Shown here: one piece after another, positions 15,544 to 26,090 of the stretch
Numbering within the stretch: the stretch's first letter is position 1
How the letters are laid out: each line of letters starts with the position of its first letter
Source of the DNA: Pseudomonas sp. CCI4.2
GTDB taxonomy: Bacteria; Pseudomonadota; Gammaproteobacteria; Pseudomonadales; Pseudomonadaceae
Length of the DNA: 64,000 nucleotides
Direction of reading: 5' to 3'
NCBI RefSeq assembly: GCF_034350045.1
Contig: NZ_CP133781.1
Coordinates: forward strand, 1,061,001 to 1,125,000
Notes under the pieces: generated by a model
Databases searched by the model: none
What the model saw: the letters and a program-made list of their open reading frames with translations, nothing else
Told to the model about the DNA's origin: nothing
Made by a program: the position numbers and the translations under genes

Positions 15544-17604
15544 TTAAAAATCCTTACACAACCGCAAGGCGTCATAGATGGCCGCATGGATGTTGCGCTG
15601 GGCCACGCAGTCGCCGATGCGGAACAGCAAGTAGCCGTCGCCCGGTTGGCTCAGGCACGGTTGCGGCTGAATCGCGAATAACGCTTCGATGTCGATTTGG
15701 CCTTTGTTGCGCGAGGCTTCTTTCAACTCGTAATACATCCACTCATCAGGACGCACGCCGTTCTCGATCACCACCTGGTCAACCACCCGCTCCTCTTTAG
15801 CGCCGGTGTATTCGTTTTCCAGAACCGCGACCAGTTTGTCGCCTTCGCGGTAGACCTTTTCCAGCATCAGGTCGCCGGTCATGATCACTTCTTTCGGGTA
15901 CATGCTGCGGTAGTACGTCGGGAACGATGTACCACCGATGGCCACGCCCGGCTTGATATCGTCGGTGACGATCTCGACCTGGCTGCCTTTGTCAGCGATG
16001 AAGTCGGCAACCGACATCCCGGTGAATTCACAAATGGTGTCGTAGACCAGCACGTTCTTGCCCGGTGCCACGGTGCCATCCAGCACGTCCCAACTGCTGA
16101 CAACCAAACCCTCTGCTGCGCCCCAATGCTCGTTTTGCTCAAGGAACGGATGGCCGCCGTTGGCCAGCACCACCACGTCAGGACGCAGGTCGAGAATGGC
16201 CGCAGGATCAGCCGCCGTGCCCAAACGAACGTCCACTTTCAAACGTGCCAGTTCCAGCTGAAACCAGCGAGTGATGCCCGCGATTTGATCGCGCTGCGGT
16301 GCTTTCGATGCCGTAGTGATCTGCCCGCCGAGGGTGTCTTTCTTCTCGAACAAGGTCACGTCATGCCCACGTTCAGCTGACACGCGAGCCGCTTCCAGGC
16401 CGGCAGGACCGGCACCGACGATCACCACTTTGCGTTTCACGCCGGTGGTTTTTTCGATGATGTGCGGTACGCCCATGTATTCACGGGAGGTCGCGGCGTT
16501 CTGAATGCACAGCACGTCCAGACCTTGGTACTGACGGTCGATGCAATAGTTGGCGCCGACGCATTGTTTGATCTGGTCAATCTGGCCCATTTTGATTTTG
16601 GCGATCAGGTGCGGGTCAGCAATGTGCGCGCGGGTCATGCCGACCATGTCGACGTAGCCGCCTTCCAGAATTCGTGTGGCCTGGTTCGGGTCTTTGATGT
16701 TCTGTGCGTGCAGCACCGGAACCTTGACCACTTCCTTGATGCCGGCCGCCAAGTGCAGGAACGGCTCAGGCGGGTAGCTCATGTTCGGAATAACGTTGGC
16801 CAAGGTGTTATGGGTGTCGCAACCCGAACCGACCACGCCGAGGAAGTCGATCAAACCGGTGGCGTCGTAGTACTTGGCGATTTCTTTCATGTCCTCATGG
16901 CTCAAGCCATCAGGGTGAAACTCGTCGCCGCAAATACGCAGGCCGACGCAGAAATCAGGCCCGACTTCCTTGCGCACAGCCTTGATCACTTCCATGCCGA
17001 AGCGCATGCGGTTTTCGAAACTGCCGCCCCATTCGTCGGTGCGCTTGTTAACCCTTGGGCTCCAGAACTGGTCGATCATGTGTTGGTGCACGGCAGACAG
17101 CTCAACGCCATCGAGGCCGCCAGCCTTAGCCCGCCCAGCCGCACTGGCGTAGTTGCCGATCACTCGCCAGATTTCTTCCGGCTCAATGGTTTTGCAGGTC
17201 GCGCGGTGTACCGGCTCACGAATGCCCGACGGCGACAGCAGCGTCGGCCAATGGTCGCCATCCCAACGGGAACGACGGCCCATGTGAGTAATCTGGATCA
17301 TGATCTTGGCGCCATGCTTGTGCATGGCGTCGGCCAGGTTCTGGAAGTGCGGGATGATCTTGTCGGTCGCCAGGTTGACCGATTTCCACCAGCCCTGCGG
17401 GCTGTCGATGGCGACGCTGGAAGACCCGCCACAAATGGCCAGGCCAATACCGCCCTTGGCTTTCTCTTCGTAATACTTCACATACCGATCCGTGGTCATG
17501 CCGCCGTCGGTGGCATACACCTCGGCGTGTGCGGTACTGAGTACGCGGTTACGGATGGTGAGTTTGCCGATCTGAATCGGCTGGAACATCGCTTCGAAAG
17601 CCAT
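15544..17604 (-). CDS. dgcA: N,N-dimethylglycine demethylase flavoprotein DgcA
   Basis: 686 residues. The N-terminal ~370 residues are an old-yellow-enzyme/trimethylamine-dehydrogenase type FMN barrel (MFQPIQIGKLTIRNRVLSTAH, GVELSAVHQHMIDQFWSPRVNKRTD). An iron-sulphur cysteine cluster follows (QCVGANYC ... LCIQN), in which the second of the usual four cysteines is replaced by Ala. The rest is a dinucleotide-binding domain (VVIVGAGPAGLEAARVSAERGHDVTLFEKK). It oxidatively demethylates dimethylglycine to sarcosine during glycine betaine breakdown. Homologue of P. aeruginosa PA5398. The gene starts 15 bases after the DUF5943 gene. Confidence 0.92.
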   Translation of the reverse strand: MAFEAMFQPIQIGKLTIRNRVLSTAHAEVYATDGGMTTDRYVKYYEEKAKGGIGLAICGGSSSVAIDSPQGWWKSVNLATDKIIPHFQNLADAMHKHGAKIMIQITHMGRRSRWDGDHWPTLLSPSGIREPVHRATCKTIEPEEIWRVIGNYASAAGRAKAGGLDGVELSAVHQHMIDQFWSPRVNKRTDEWGGSFENRMRFGMEVIKAVRKEVGPDFCVGLRICGDEFHPDGLSHEDMKEIAKYYDATGLIDFLGVVGSGCDTHNTLANVIPNMSYPPEPFLHLAAGIKEVVKVPVLHAQNIKDPNQATRILEGGYVDMVGMTRAHIADPHLIAKIKMGQIDQIKQCVGANYCIDRQYQGLDVLCIQNAATSREYMGVPHIIEKTTGVKRKVVIVGAGPAGLEAARVSAERGHDVTLFEKKDTLGGQITTASKAPQRDQIAGITRWFQLELARLKVDVRLGTAADPAAILDLRPDVVVLANGGHPFLEQNEHWGAAEGLVVSSWDVLDGTVAPGKNVLVYDTICEFTGMSVADFIADKGSQVEIVTDDIKPGVAIGGTSFPTYYRSMYPKEVIMTGDLMLEKVYREGDKLVAVLENEYTGAKEERVVDQVVIENGVRPDEWMYYELKEASRNKGQIDIEALFAIQPQPCLSQPGDGYLLFRIGDCVAQRNIHAAIYDALRLCKDF

Positions 17605-17619
17605 GACGGAAACCTCGAC

Positions 17620-18150
17620 TTACAACGGCTTGACGGTGAACAAGCCGTCGTCGTGGCCTTCTTCGGAACCGCCGTAGACTTGCTCGGCGACCGTGCGAAT
17701 TGAACTGCCCGACGCCTCAAGAATCTGGTCCATGGCGCCTGCAAACCAGCCGGTGAACATGTAATCGACCTTGCGGCCCACTTTGCCGTACACGTAGACA
17801 AAGCAAGAGTGCTCAAGCTTGACGCTGGCGGTGCCTTTTTTCAGATCGATGTCCTGAATCTTGAACAGGCCCCAACCACGTTGCGACAAGCGCTTCATGT
17901 AATGTTCGAACACCGCAACGCCAGACAAACCGTGGCATTCAGCTTCTTTCTCGCACCAGTGCCAAGCCGACTTGTAGCCGGCTTTGTACAGAATTTCGGC
18001 GTAAGCATCGGCGCCCAGGACTTCTTCAATGCCCATGTGGTTGTTGACAAAAAAGTGACGCGGCACGTACAGCATTGGCAATGCGTCGGAGGTCCAGACG
18101 CCAGTTTCGCTGTCGACTTCAATAGGCAGTTGCGGGGCGATTTTAGCCAT
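17620..18150 (-). CDS. DUF5943 / V4R-like protein of the dimethylglycine operon
   Basis: 176 residues from the ATG at 18150 (MAKIAPQLPIEVDSETGVW), supported by CTGGAG upstream; a longer frame to 18243 has no homologous look. It is a soluble protein with conserved Cys, Trp and Tyr residues (SAWHWCEKEAECHGLSG, then LEHSCFVYVYG), as in 4-vinyl-reductase (V4R)-like domains. The homologue PA5397 sits at the same place in P. aeruginosa. The function is unknown; its invariable place next to dgcA suggests an accessory role in demethylation. Confidence 0.82.
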   Translation of the reverse strand: MAKIAPQLPIEVDSETGVWTSDALPMLYVPRHFFVNNHMGIEEVLGADAYAEILYKAGYKSAWHWCEKEAECHGLSGVAVFEHYMKRLSQRGWGLFKIQDIDLKKGTASVKLEHSCFVYVYGKVGRKVDYMFTGWFAGAMDQILEASGSSIRTVAEQVYGGSEEGHDDGLFTVKPL

Positions 18151-18230
18151 GGGGTAAAACTCCAGAAATTCGGGTGACGCCCTCTGCGCGAAAGGCAGAG
18201 GGGTGTTTAAGCGGTGGGGGTGTCGGGGAT

Positions 18231-19208
18231 TTACTCGCCCCAAACGTCCTTCAAAACGTTGACCCAGTTTTCGCCCATGATTTTGCGCACCACTCGCTCA
18301 GGATGGCCGCGTTTAAGCAGCGTCTCGGTGAGGTTCGGGAATTCGCCCACGGTGCGGATACCCAGCGGGTTGATGATTTTGCCGAAGCTGGTCAGACGGC
18401 GGGCATAGCCCTTGTCGTGGGTCAGGTATTCGAAGAAGTCCTGGCCGTGGCCTTGAGTGAAGTCAGTGCCGATACCGATAGAGTCTTCGCCGACGAGGTT
18501 CATCACGTATTCAATGGCTTCGGCGTAGTCGTCGATGGTGGACTCAATGCCCTTGGCCAGGAACGGCGCGAACATGGTCACGCCCACAAAACCGCCGTGG
18601 TCGGCGATAAACTTCAGCTCTTCGTCAGATTTGTTGCGCGGGTGCTCTTTCAAACCGGACGGCAGGCAGTGGGAGTAGCAAACCGGTTTTTTCGATTCAA
18701 GGATGACTTCTTCGGAAGTTTTCGACCCCACGTGGGAAAGGTCGCACATCACACCGACGCGGTTCATTTCGCCAACGATTTCGCGACCAAAGCCCGACAG
18801 GCCGCCGTCACGTTCGTAGCAGCCAGTGCCAACCAGGTTTTGCGTGTTGTAGCACATCTGCACGATGCCAACGCCGAGCTGCTTGAAGATCTCGACGTAG
18901 CCGATTTGATCTTCATACGCGTGGGCGTTCTGGAACCCAAAGAGGATGCCGGTCTTGCCTTGCTCCTTGGCCTTGCGGATATCCGCAGTAGTGCGTACCG
19001 GAATCACCAGGTCGCTGTTTTCACGCATCAACTTTTGGCTGGTGCAAATGCTGTTGACGGTCGCCTGAAAACCTTCCCACACCGACACGGTGCAGTTGGC
19101 CATGGTCAGACCACCTTTGCGCATGTCTTCAAACAGCTCACGGTTCCACTTGGCAATGATCAGCCCGTCAATAACGATACTGTCGGCGTGTAATTCGGCT
19201 GGGCTCAT
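18231..19208 (-). CDS. M19-family dipeptidase-like metallohydrolase, first gene of the dgc operon
   Basis: 325 residues. Membrane-dipeptidase (peptidase M19) features: an N-terminal metal-site region (ADSIVIDGL, with the expected HxD replaced), GFQNAHAYEDQ, CDLSHVGSKTSEEVILESKKPVCYSHC and GIGTDFTQGHG. Its P. aeruginosa homologue is PA5396, the first gene of the same cluster, which is induced by glycine betaine and dimethylglycine through GbdR. The substrate is not established. The upstream gap (19209-19437) is shared with a divergent LprI-like gene and should hold the operon promoter. Confidence 0.87.
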   Translation of the reverse strand: MSPAELHADSIVIDGLIIAKWNRELFEDMRKGGLTMANCTVSVWEGFQATVNSICTSQKLMRENSDLVIPVRTTADIRKAKEQGKTGILFGFQNAHAYEDQIGYVEIFKQLGVGIVQMCYNTQNLVGTGCYERDGGLSGFGREIVGEMNRVGVMCDLSHVGSKTSEEVILESKKPVCYSHCLPSGLKEHPRNKSDEELKFIADHGGFVGVTMFAPFLAKGIESTIDDYAEAIEYVMNLVGEDSIGIGTDFTQGHGQDFFEYLTHDKGYARRLTSFGKIINPLGIRTVGEFPNLTETLLKRGHPERVVRKIMGENWVNVLKDVWGE

Positions 19209-19437
19209 CAGGCGGTCCCCTTTAGTGATTCATGCACCGAATCGTGTGCCGGCGCTTTGGGGCCAGCATATGCCTGAGGGTTGAGCGAGCCGGGTGCAAA
19301 AACGACAAGGGGTTTGCCGAAAGCGTCAAGAAGCGACAAAGGGTCGATACCGCTGACCCGGATAGCCCTGTTCTTTGCGCGCCCACTGGGCCAGAATCGC
19401 CGGCCAATGGTTTACATAACGGACGAGGATGTCTCAA

Positions 19438-19830
19438 ATGAGGTCAATGCTATTGGTTTTGGCAGTGCTGGCTACTGGCGCACAGGCCGAGGACGGCACG
19501 CCGTGCGACAAGGTGGAGACCACCCAACAGAGCTTCGAGTGCTCTGCGTTCAACAGAACCACCGCCGATCGCGAAATGAACAATGCCTACAAAGACTTGA
19601 TTGATCGCATCAGCGCTCAATACGCCGCGCACCCGCCACAACTCAACGACTATTTAGCCAAAATCAAAAATGCCCAAGACATCTGGGTAAAGCTACGTGA
19701 AGCCGATTGCTCAGTGCAGACCTTCCTCAATGAAAAAGGCAGCCAAGCGTTCCAGATCGCCCAGAACGACTGCTTTGCGCAGAACAGTGATGAACGGTCA
19801 GAGTATTTGCAGTCGATAGGGATTGAGTGA
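19438..19830 (+). CDS. LprI-like (DUF1311) secreted protein
   Basis: 130 residues from the ATG at 19438, preceded at good spacing by GAGG; an in-frame ATG at 19429 lies too close to it. A signal peptide (MRSMLLVLAVLATGAQA) precedes a mature domain with the four-cysteine pattern of DUF1311 (CDKVETTQQSFECSAF, EADCSVQ, QNDCFA) and the helix NRTTADREMNNAYKDLI. The family includes the lysozyme inhibitor LprI; actual inhibition here is untested. It is divergent from the dgc operon. Confidence 0.85.
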   Translation: MRSMLLVLAVLATGAQAEDGTPCDKVETTQQSFECSAFNRTTADREMNNAYKDLIDRISAQYAAHPPQLNDYLAKIKNAQDIWVKLREADCSVQTFLNEKGSQAFQIAQNDCFAQNSDERSEYLQSIGIE

Positions 19831-19873
19831 ACCCCGCCCCAAGCGGGACGCATTGGTGTTGCTATTGAACGCC

Positions 19874-19906
19874 GAACCTATTTATCGCAGCCTTCGGCAG
19901 CGCCGA
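19874..19906 (+). repeat. Partial copy of the dispersed repeat (end block)
   Basis: Carries TTTATCGCAGCCTTCGGCAGCGCC, the right-end block of the repeat at 11219-11330. Confidence 0.55.
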
Positions 19907-19990
19907 CAGGTATTCTGGTCGGCGGCGGACACAACCCCGTCCATGCGCAGGCACACCTGCTTCTAGCAACACTTGGCCAACAGTCATGTC

Positions 19991-21805
19991 ATGAGCCGTA
20001 CTCCCACCATTGCCAGTCGCCCCCGCTGGCGCAGCCTTGCCTTGCTGGCGCTGTGCCTTGCTCCGTTACTGTGGCCATTGCAGCATTTGGCCGAGCGTTA
20101 TTACGGCAACGAACTGATCAGCCAGAACCGGCAGACATTGGATCTTTACGTCGCCAACCTGCTCGGCACCCTGCACCGTTACGAAGTACTGCCGCAGATC
20201 CTCAGTGATCTTCCGGCCCTGCGTGCAGCCTTGGTGGACCCGCTGCAACCCCTTGCCCAAGAGAATGCCAACCGCCTGCTCAAAGACGTTAGCCTGCAAA
20301 CCGGGGCGGACGTTATGTATTTGATGGACCCCGACGGCAAGACACTGGCGGCCTCAAATTGGGACAAACACGACAGCTTCGTGGGCCGCAACTTCGCTTT
20401 CCGGCCTTATTTCAGCGACGCCATGGCCGGACGACTTGGGCGTTTTTTTGGCCTTGGAACGACCTCGGCCAAGCGCGGGTATTTCTTCGCCGCAGCCGTA
20501 CACGACCGTGATCGAGTGGTCGGCGCACTGGTGGTCAAAGTCGATCTGGACCGCACTGAAACCTTGTGGGGCAAAACCCCGGAACAGCTGCTACTGACCG
20601 ACCATAACGGCGTCGTCATCCTGACCTCCAACCCCGAATGGCGTTTTCGCGCTACACGCCCGCTGAGTGATGAGGAACGCAAGGCTATCACCGCCATTCA
20701 ACCGTATCCGACCCGAGACCCAAAGCCGCTTACCATCAATGAAAAGGCGTGGATTACTCAAACCCAGCCCATTGAGGAGATCGGCTGGAGCGTAAACATC
20801 CTTGCGCCTCGCGTGCTGGTGGATCGGCCGGTACGCACCGTGGTCGCTGTTGGCGGTGCAGCATTGCTGGTGCTTATGCTGCTGCTGGGCCTGATCATGC
20901 AACGGCGACGCCATTACCTGGACCGAATTGCCTTCGAAGCCGAGGGCCGGCATGAGTTGGAAATGCGCGTCATTGAACGCACCAGTGACCTTGAAGGCCT
21001 GAACAGTCGGCTCAAACAAGAGGTGCTGGAGCGCGAACAGGCGCAGCAGGAATTGGTTCGAGCGCAAGACGAACTGGTGCAGGCCGGCAAGCTGTCGGCG
21101 CTCGGTACCATGTCGGCGAGCATCAGCCACGAACTGAACCAGCCGCTGGCGGCCATCCGCAGTTACGCGGAAAACGCCGAAGTGCTACTCGACCATGAGC
21201 GCACCGATGACGCCCGCGGCAACCTCAAGCTCATCAGTGAACTGACGGCACGCATGGCGTCGATCATCGCCCACTTGCGTGCGTTCGCCCGCCGCGACCG
21301 GCACGCGCCGGAAAGTGTCGCGTTGCAACCGGCGTTGGATGACGCCCTGGCGCTACTCGCCAAACGCCGTCGAGCGATGGAAGTCGAACTGATCCGCGAC
21401 CTGCCGGATGCGACCTTGTGGGTGCAAGCGGGTGAAACACGCCTTCGCCAAGTGCTGGGCAATGTTTTAGCCAATGCCCTTGATGCCCTCACCGAAAAAG
21501 GCCCGCCACGTAAACTCTGGCTCAGTGCCGAGCAGACCGCCGAAGGCGTGAACCTGTCTATTCGCGACAACGGTCCGGGGTTTTCCAAAGAAGCACTGAC
21601 CCGCGCGCTAGAACCGTTCTTTACCACCAAAACCCGTACACAGGGGCTGGGTCTCGGGCTGGCCATTTGTGACACGCTGATGCGCGCGTTGGGCGGTGAA
21701 TTACTGATCACCAATCATCCCAGCGGCGGTGCGGTACTGACACTGCGGCTACGCGCCGGCGCATCCGGAATAAGCCTTCAACCGCCAGAGGATCTATCTG
21801 CATGA
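19991..21805 (+). CDS. Sensor histidine kinase, DctB/MifS/AauS type
   Basis: 604 residues. Transmembrane helix 1 (about 14-34), a large periplasmic double-PDC/Cache domain (about 40-280), transmembrane helix 2 (VVAVGGAALLVLMLLLGLIM), a coiled coil (about 315-365), the H-box (MSASISHELNQPLAAIRSY), the N-box (VLGNVLANALDALTE) and G-boxes (IRDNGPGFSKE, GLGLGLAICD). It is of the kind that senses C4-dicarboxylates, alpha-ketoglutarate or acidic amino acids; which one cannot be read here. The response regulator gene overlaps its stop (ATGA). Confidence 0.9.
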   Translation: MSRTPTIASRPRWRSLALLALCLAPLLWPLQHLAERYYGNELISQNRQTLDLYVANLLGTLHRYEVLPQILSDLPALRAALVDPLQPLAQENANRLLKDVSLQTGADVMYLMDPDGKTLAASNWDKHDSFVGRNFAFRPYFSDAMAGRLGRFFGLGTTSAKRGYFFAAAVHDRDRVVGALVVKVDLDRTETLWGKTPEQLLLTDHNGVVILTSNPEWRFRATRPLSDEERKAITAIQPYPTRDPKPLTINEKAWITQTQPIEEIGWSVNILAPRVLVDRPVRTVVAVGGAALLVLMLLLGLIMQRRRHYLDRIAFEAEGRHELEMRVIERTSDLEGLNSRLKQEVLEREQAQQELVRAQDELVQAGKLSALGTMSASISHELNQPLAAIRSYAENAEVLLDHERTDDARGNLKLISELTARMASIIAHLRAFARRDRHAPESVALQPALDDALALLAKRRRAMEVELIRDLPDATLWVQAGETRLRQVLGNVLANALDALTEKGPPRKLWLSAEQTAEGVNLSIRDNGPGFSKEALTRALEPFFTTKTRTQGLGLGLAICDTLMRALGGELLITNHPSGGAVLTLRLRAGASGISLQPPEDLSA

Positions 21806-23187
21806 GCACCGACCAGGCCATCGACAGCCGGATTCAAGTGGTGCTGATCGACGACGACCCCCATTTACGCGGCGCCCTCGGCCAGACGCTGGACCTGGCG
21901 GGGCTCAAAGTGCTGCCGCTGACCGACGCCGCAGGACTGGGCGGACGCATTGAGCGCGACTGGCCTGGCGTGATCGTCAGCGATATTCGCATGCCCGGCA
22001 TAGACGGCCTTGAACTGCTGGCACAACTGCATGCACAAGACCCGGAATTGCCCGTGTTGCTCATCACCGGGCATGGCGACGTGCCGCTCGCCGTGCAGGC
22101 CATGCGTGCGGGGGCGTATGACTTTCTGGAAAAACCCTTTGCCAGCGACGCCCTGCTCGACAGCGTGCGCCGGGCGTTGGACGTGCGCCGCCTAGTGCTG
22201 GAAAACCGCAGCCTGCGCCTGGCCTTGAGCGACCGTCAGCAACTGAGTGCTCGGCTGGTCGGCCAATCCGCACCGATCTTGCGCTTACGTGAGCAAATCG
22301 GCGCACTGGCCGCCACCAAGGCTGACGTGCTGATCCTCGGCGAGACCGGCTCGGGCAAAGAGGTGGTGGCCCGTGCATTACACGATCTGTCCAGCCGCCG
22401 AGCGGGGCCGTTTGTTGCGATCAACGCCGGGGCTCTGGCGGAGTCGGTGGTGGAAAGCGAATTGTTCGGCCATGAACCCGGCGCGTTTACCGGCGCGCAA
22501 AAACGCCGAATCGGTAAGTTCGAGTTCGCCAGTGGTGGCACATTGTTTCTCGATGAAATCGAAAGCATGAGCCTTGAGGTTCAAGTCAAGCTGCTGCGAT
22601 TGCTGCAAGAGCGGGTGGTCGAGCGCTTGGGCGGCAATCAACTGATCCCGTTGGACATCCGGGTGATTGCCGCCACCAAGGAAGACTTGCGCCTAGCCTC
22701 GGATCAAGGCCGCTTCCGCGCCGACTTGTATTACCGCCTCAACGTCGCGCCCCTTAAAATTCCACCACTGCGTGAGCGCGGCGAAGATGCCTTGATGCTG
22801 TTCCAGCACTTCGCTGAATCAGCCAGCATCCGCCATGGCTTGCCTAAACACGAACTGCAACCGGGCCAGCGCGCCCTGCTGTTGCGCCACACCTGGCCGG
22901 GCAATGTACGGGAATTACAAAACGCTGCCGAGCGCTTCGCCCTTGGGCTGGAACTGGCCTTGGAGGGCAATGAACTGCCAAGCATGCCTTCGACCGGCAG
23001 CGGACTCAGCGAGCAGGTTGAAAGTTTCGAGCGGTCGCTGATCGCTGCCGAGCTGACACGGCCTCATACTTCGGTCCGCAGCCTGGCCGAAGCGCTGGGT
23101 TTGCCGCGCAAAACCCTGCATGACAAGTTGCGCAAACACGGCTTGAGCTTTGGTGACAATAGCAGCGCTGCCGATGACCTCGATTGA
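21802..23187 (+). CDS. Sigma-54-dependent response regulator, DctD/MifR/AauR type
   Basis: 461 residues. The receiver domain (about 10-125) has the phosphoacceptor Asp in VIVSDIRMPG. The AAA+ domain (about 150-375) has Walker A GETGSGKE, the sigma-54 contact loop GAFTGA, Walker B GGTLFLDEIES and LRERGEDAL. The Fis-type helix-turn-helix is at the C-terminus (VRSLAEALGLPRKTLHDKLRKHGL). It should activate a sigma-54 promoter, probably of a dicarboxylate-type transporter elsewhere; no such gene is adjacent. Overlaps the kinase gene by four bases. Confidence 0.92.
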   Translation: MSTDQAIDSRIQVVLIDDDPHLRGALGQTLDLAGLKVLPLTDAAGLGGRIERDWPGVIVSDIRMPGIDGLELLAQLHAQDPELPVLLITGHGDVPLAVQAMRAGAYDFLEKPFASDALLDSVRRALDVRRLVLENRSLRLALSDRQQLSARLVGQSAPILRLREQIGALAATKADVLILGETGSGKEVVARALHDLSSRRAGPFVAINAGALAESVVESELFGHEPGAFTGAQKRRIGKFEFASGGTLFLDEIESMSLEVQVKLLRLLQERVVERLGGNQLIPLDIRVIAATKEDLRLASDQGRFRADLYYRLNVAPLKIPPLRERGEDALMLFQHFAESASIRHGLPKHELQPGQRALLLRHTWPGNVRELQNAAERFALGLELALEGNELPSMPSTGSGLSEQVESFERSLIAAELTRPHTSVRSLAEALGLPRKTLHDKLRKHGLSFGDNSSAADDLD

Positions 23188-23202
23188 TCGCAAGGACCCC
23201 GC

Positions 23203-23658
23203 ATGAACGCCCATAGCCACGCGCTAGAACAGGTACTCCATCACGACATTCCGTTGACCCGAGAGATGGGCCTGAAGGTGCTGAGCTGGCACGAACACCA
23301 ATTGCGCCTGCACTTGCCGCTGGAACCCAACATCAACCACAAAAGCACGATGTTCGGCGGCAGCCTGTATTGCTGCGCCGTGCTCGCCGGCTGGGGCTGG
23401 ATGCATCTGCGTCTACGCGAAGCGGGAATTGAAGACGGGCACATCGTTATTCAAGAAGGACAGATCAGTTACCCGCTGCCCGTCACCACCGATGCCACCG
23501 CCATTTGCGAAGCGCCAGAGCCAGTCGTATGGGAGAAGTTTTTGCGCACTTATGAACGCCATGGCCGAGCGCGCCTGACATTGGCGACGCACATCGTCAA
23601 CCAAGGCAGCGAAGACGTGGCAGTGACCTTCAGCGGTCAGTTTGTGTTGCACCGGTAA
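23203..23658 (+). CDS. YiiD-C-type hot-dog thioesterase
   Basis: 151 residues with a hot-dog fold: PLEPNINHKSTMFGGSLYCCAVLAGWG (about 40-66) is the central helix region typical of the YiiD C-terminal/thioesterase-like family. AAGGA precedes the ATG. It starts 15 bases after the response regulator gene and may be co-transcribed with it. The acyl substrate is unknown. Confidence 0.82.
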   Translation: MNAHSHALEQVLHHDIPLTREMGLKVLSWHEHQLRLHLPLEPNINHKSTMFGGSLYCCAVLAGWGWMHLRLREAGIEDGHIVIQEGQISYPLPVTTDATAICEAPEPVVWEKFLRTYERHGRARLTLATHIVNQGSEDVAVTFSGQFVLHR

Positions 23659-23684
23659 GAGGACAATCACTTGAGTCTCGTCAT

Positions 23685-23762
23685 CTGTAGAGCCAACTTG
23701 TTGGCGAGGCTGCTGACCGGTAACACGGCATCAAGCCTCTCGCCAACAAGTTGGCTCTACAG
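23685..23762. repeat. REPIN-like inverted repeat (GAGCCAACTTGTTGGCGA type)
   Basis: CTGTAGAGCCAACTTGTTGGCGAGG faces CCTCTCGCCAACAAGTTGGCTCTACAG. It lies between two convergent thioesterase genes and may serve as a bidirectional terminator. Confidence 0.85.
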
Positions 23763-23805
23763 AAAGCTATCCCAGTTTTGGGCTTTATGTTTGGTACAAG
23801 AGCAA

Positions 23806-24210
23806 TCAGCCGTGGATCGCTTCTTCCTTGAATTGATCTTTCACATACAAAATCTCAGTCCGGCCATGGGGTGACGGCAAGCCGTCTTCGCCGAGGTTAA
23901 CGAAGACCATCTTGTCGACGGTAAGAATACTTTTACGCGTAATTTTATTGCGCACTTCACAGGTCAACGTAATCGAGGTGCGACCAAAAGAGGTCGCAGT
24001 GATGCCCAGTTCGATGATGTCGCCCTGGCGCGAGGCGCTGACGAAGTTAATTTCGGAAATGTACTTGGTGACAACGCGCTGGTTACCCAGCTGAACAATG
24101 GCGTAAATCGCCGCTTCTTCGTCGATCCAGCGCAGCAGGCTGCCGCCGAACAGCGTGCCATTGGGGTTGAGGTCTTCGGGTTTAACCCACTTGCGGGTGT
24201 GGAAATTCAT
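23806..24210 (-). CDS. Acyl-CoA thioesterase (YciA-like hot-dog)
   Basis: 134 residues from the ATG at 24210, eight bases after AGGAG; an in-frame GTG six bases upstream is less likely. The hot-dog signature PNGTLFGGSLLRWIDEEAAIYA carries the catalytic Asp. This is followed by FVSASRQGDIIELGITATSFGRTSITLTCEV. It should hydrolyse acyl-CoA esters. In other pseudomonads a thioesterase gene also sits beside ahcY. Confidence 0.9.
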   Translation of the reverse strand: MNFHTRKWVKPEDLNPNGTLFGGSLLRWIDEEAAIYAIVQLGNQRVVTKYISEINFVSASRQGDIIELGITATSFGRTSITLTCEVRNKITRKSILTVDKMVFVNLGEDGLPSPHGRTEILYVKDQFKEEAIHG

Positions 24211-24233
24211 AATCACTCCTAGAAAGGCAGTTT

Positions 24234-24308
24234 GAGCGGCAAGCTGCGAGCTGCAAGAAATAGCGCTCAGCTTGCCGCTTGTAGCTTGAGGCTTGCAACT
24301 TACCGCTC
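24234..24308. repeat. Inverted repeat (GCGGCAAGCTGCGAGCTGCAAG type)
   Basis: GAGCGGCAAGCTGC and the facing GCTTGCAACTTACCGCTC flank a central CAGCTTGCCGCTTG. It is another variant of the intergenic mosaic repeats, just upstream of the ahcY leader. Confidence 0.65.
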
Positions 24309-24364
24309 AAAAAAAGATAATCGCCACCGCTTCAAAACGGTCATCTTCGCTTGATACCGTTCCC

Positions 24365-25919
<1,555 letters not shown>

Positions 25920-25967
25920 TTGACTGGCGCTCGCGCGCTCGCAATTGATCTCGGACTGTCCGCTCTC

Positions 25968-26075
25968 CTGTGGGAGCGGATTTGTCCGCGAACGAGCGTG
26001 AAGCAGTTGCATTAGCCATCATTCACATTTTTTGAAGGTCGTTCCGACCTTATCGCGGGCAAGCCCGCTACTACA
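25968..26075. repeat. REP-type elements between ahcY and metF
   Basis: CTGTGGGAGCGGATTTGTCCGCGAACG and the facing TTATCGCGGGCAAGCCCGCTACTACA are two arms of different REP sequence types separated by ~50 bases. Little room remains for a separate metF promoter. Confidence 0.75.
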
Positions 26076-26090
26076 ATGAGATCGGCGTCC

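Noticed and set aside
16462..17703. Long plus-strand frame (413 codons)
   Set aside because: Antisense to dgcA; no recognisable domain.
24236..24308. Possible CRISPR-like or tandem array near ahcY
   Set aside because: The repeated CAAGCTGC/CTTGCAAC elements are inverted arms of one REP-type structure, not regularly spaced direct repeats.
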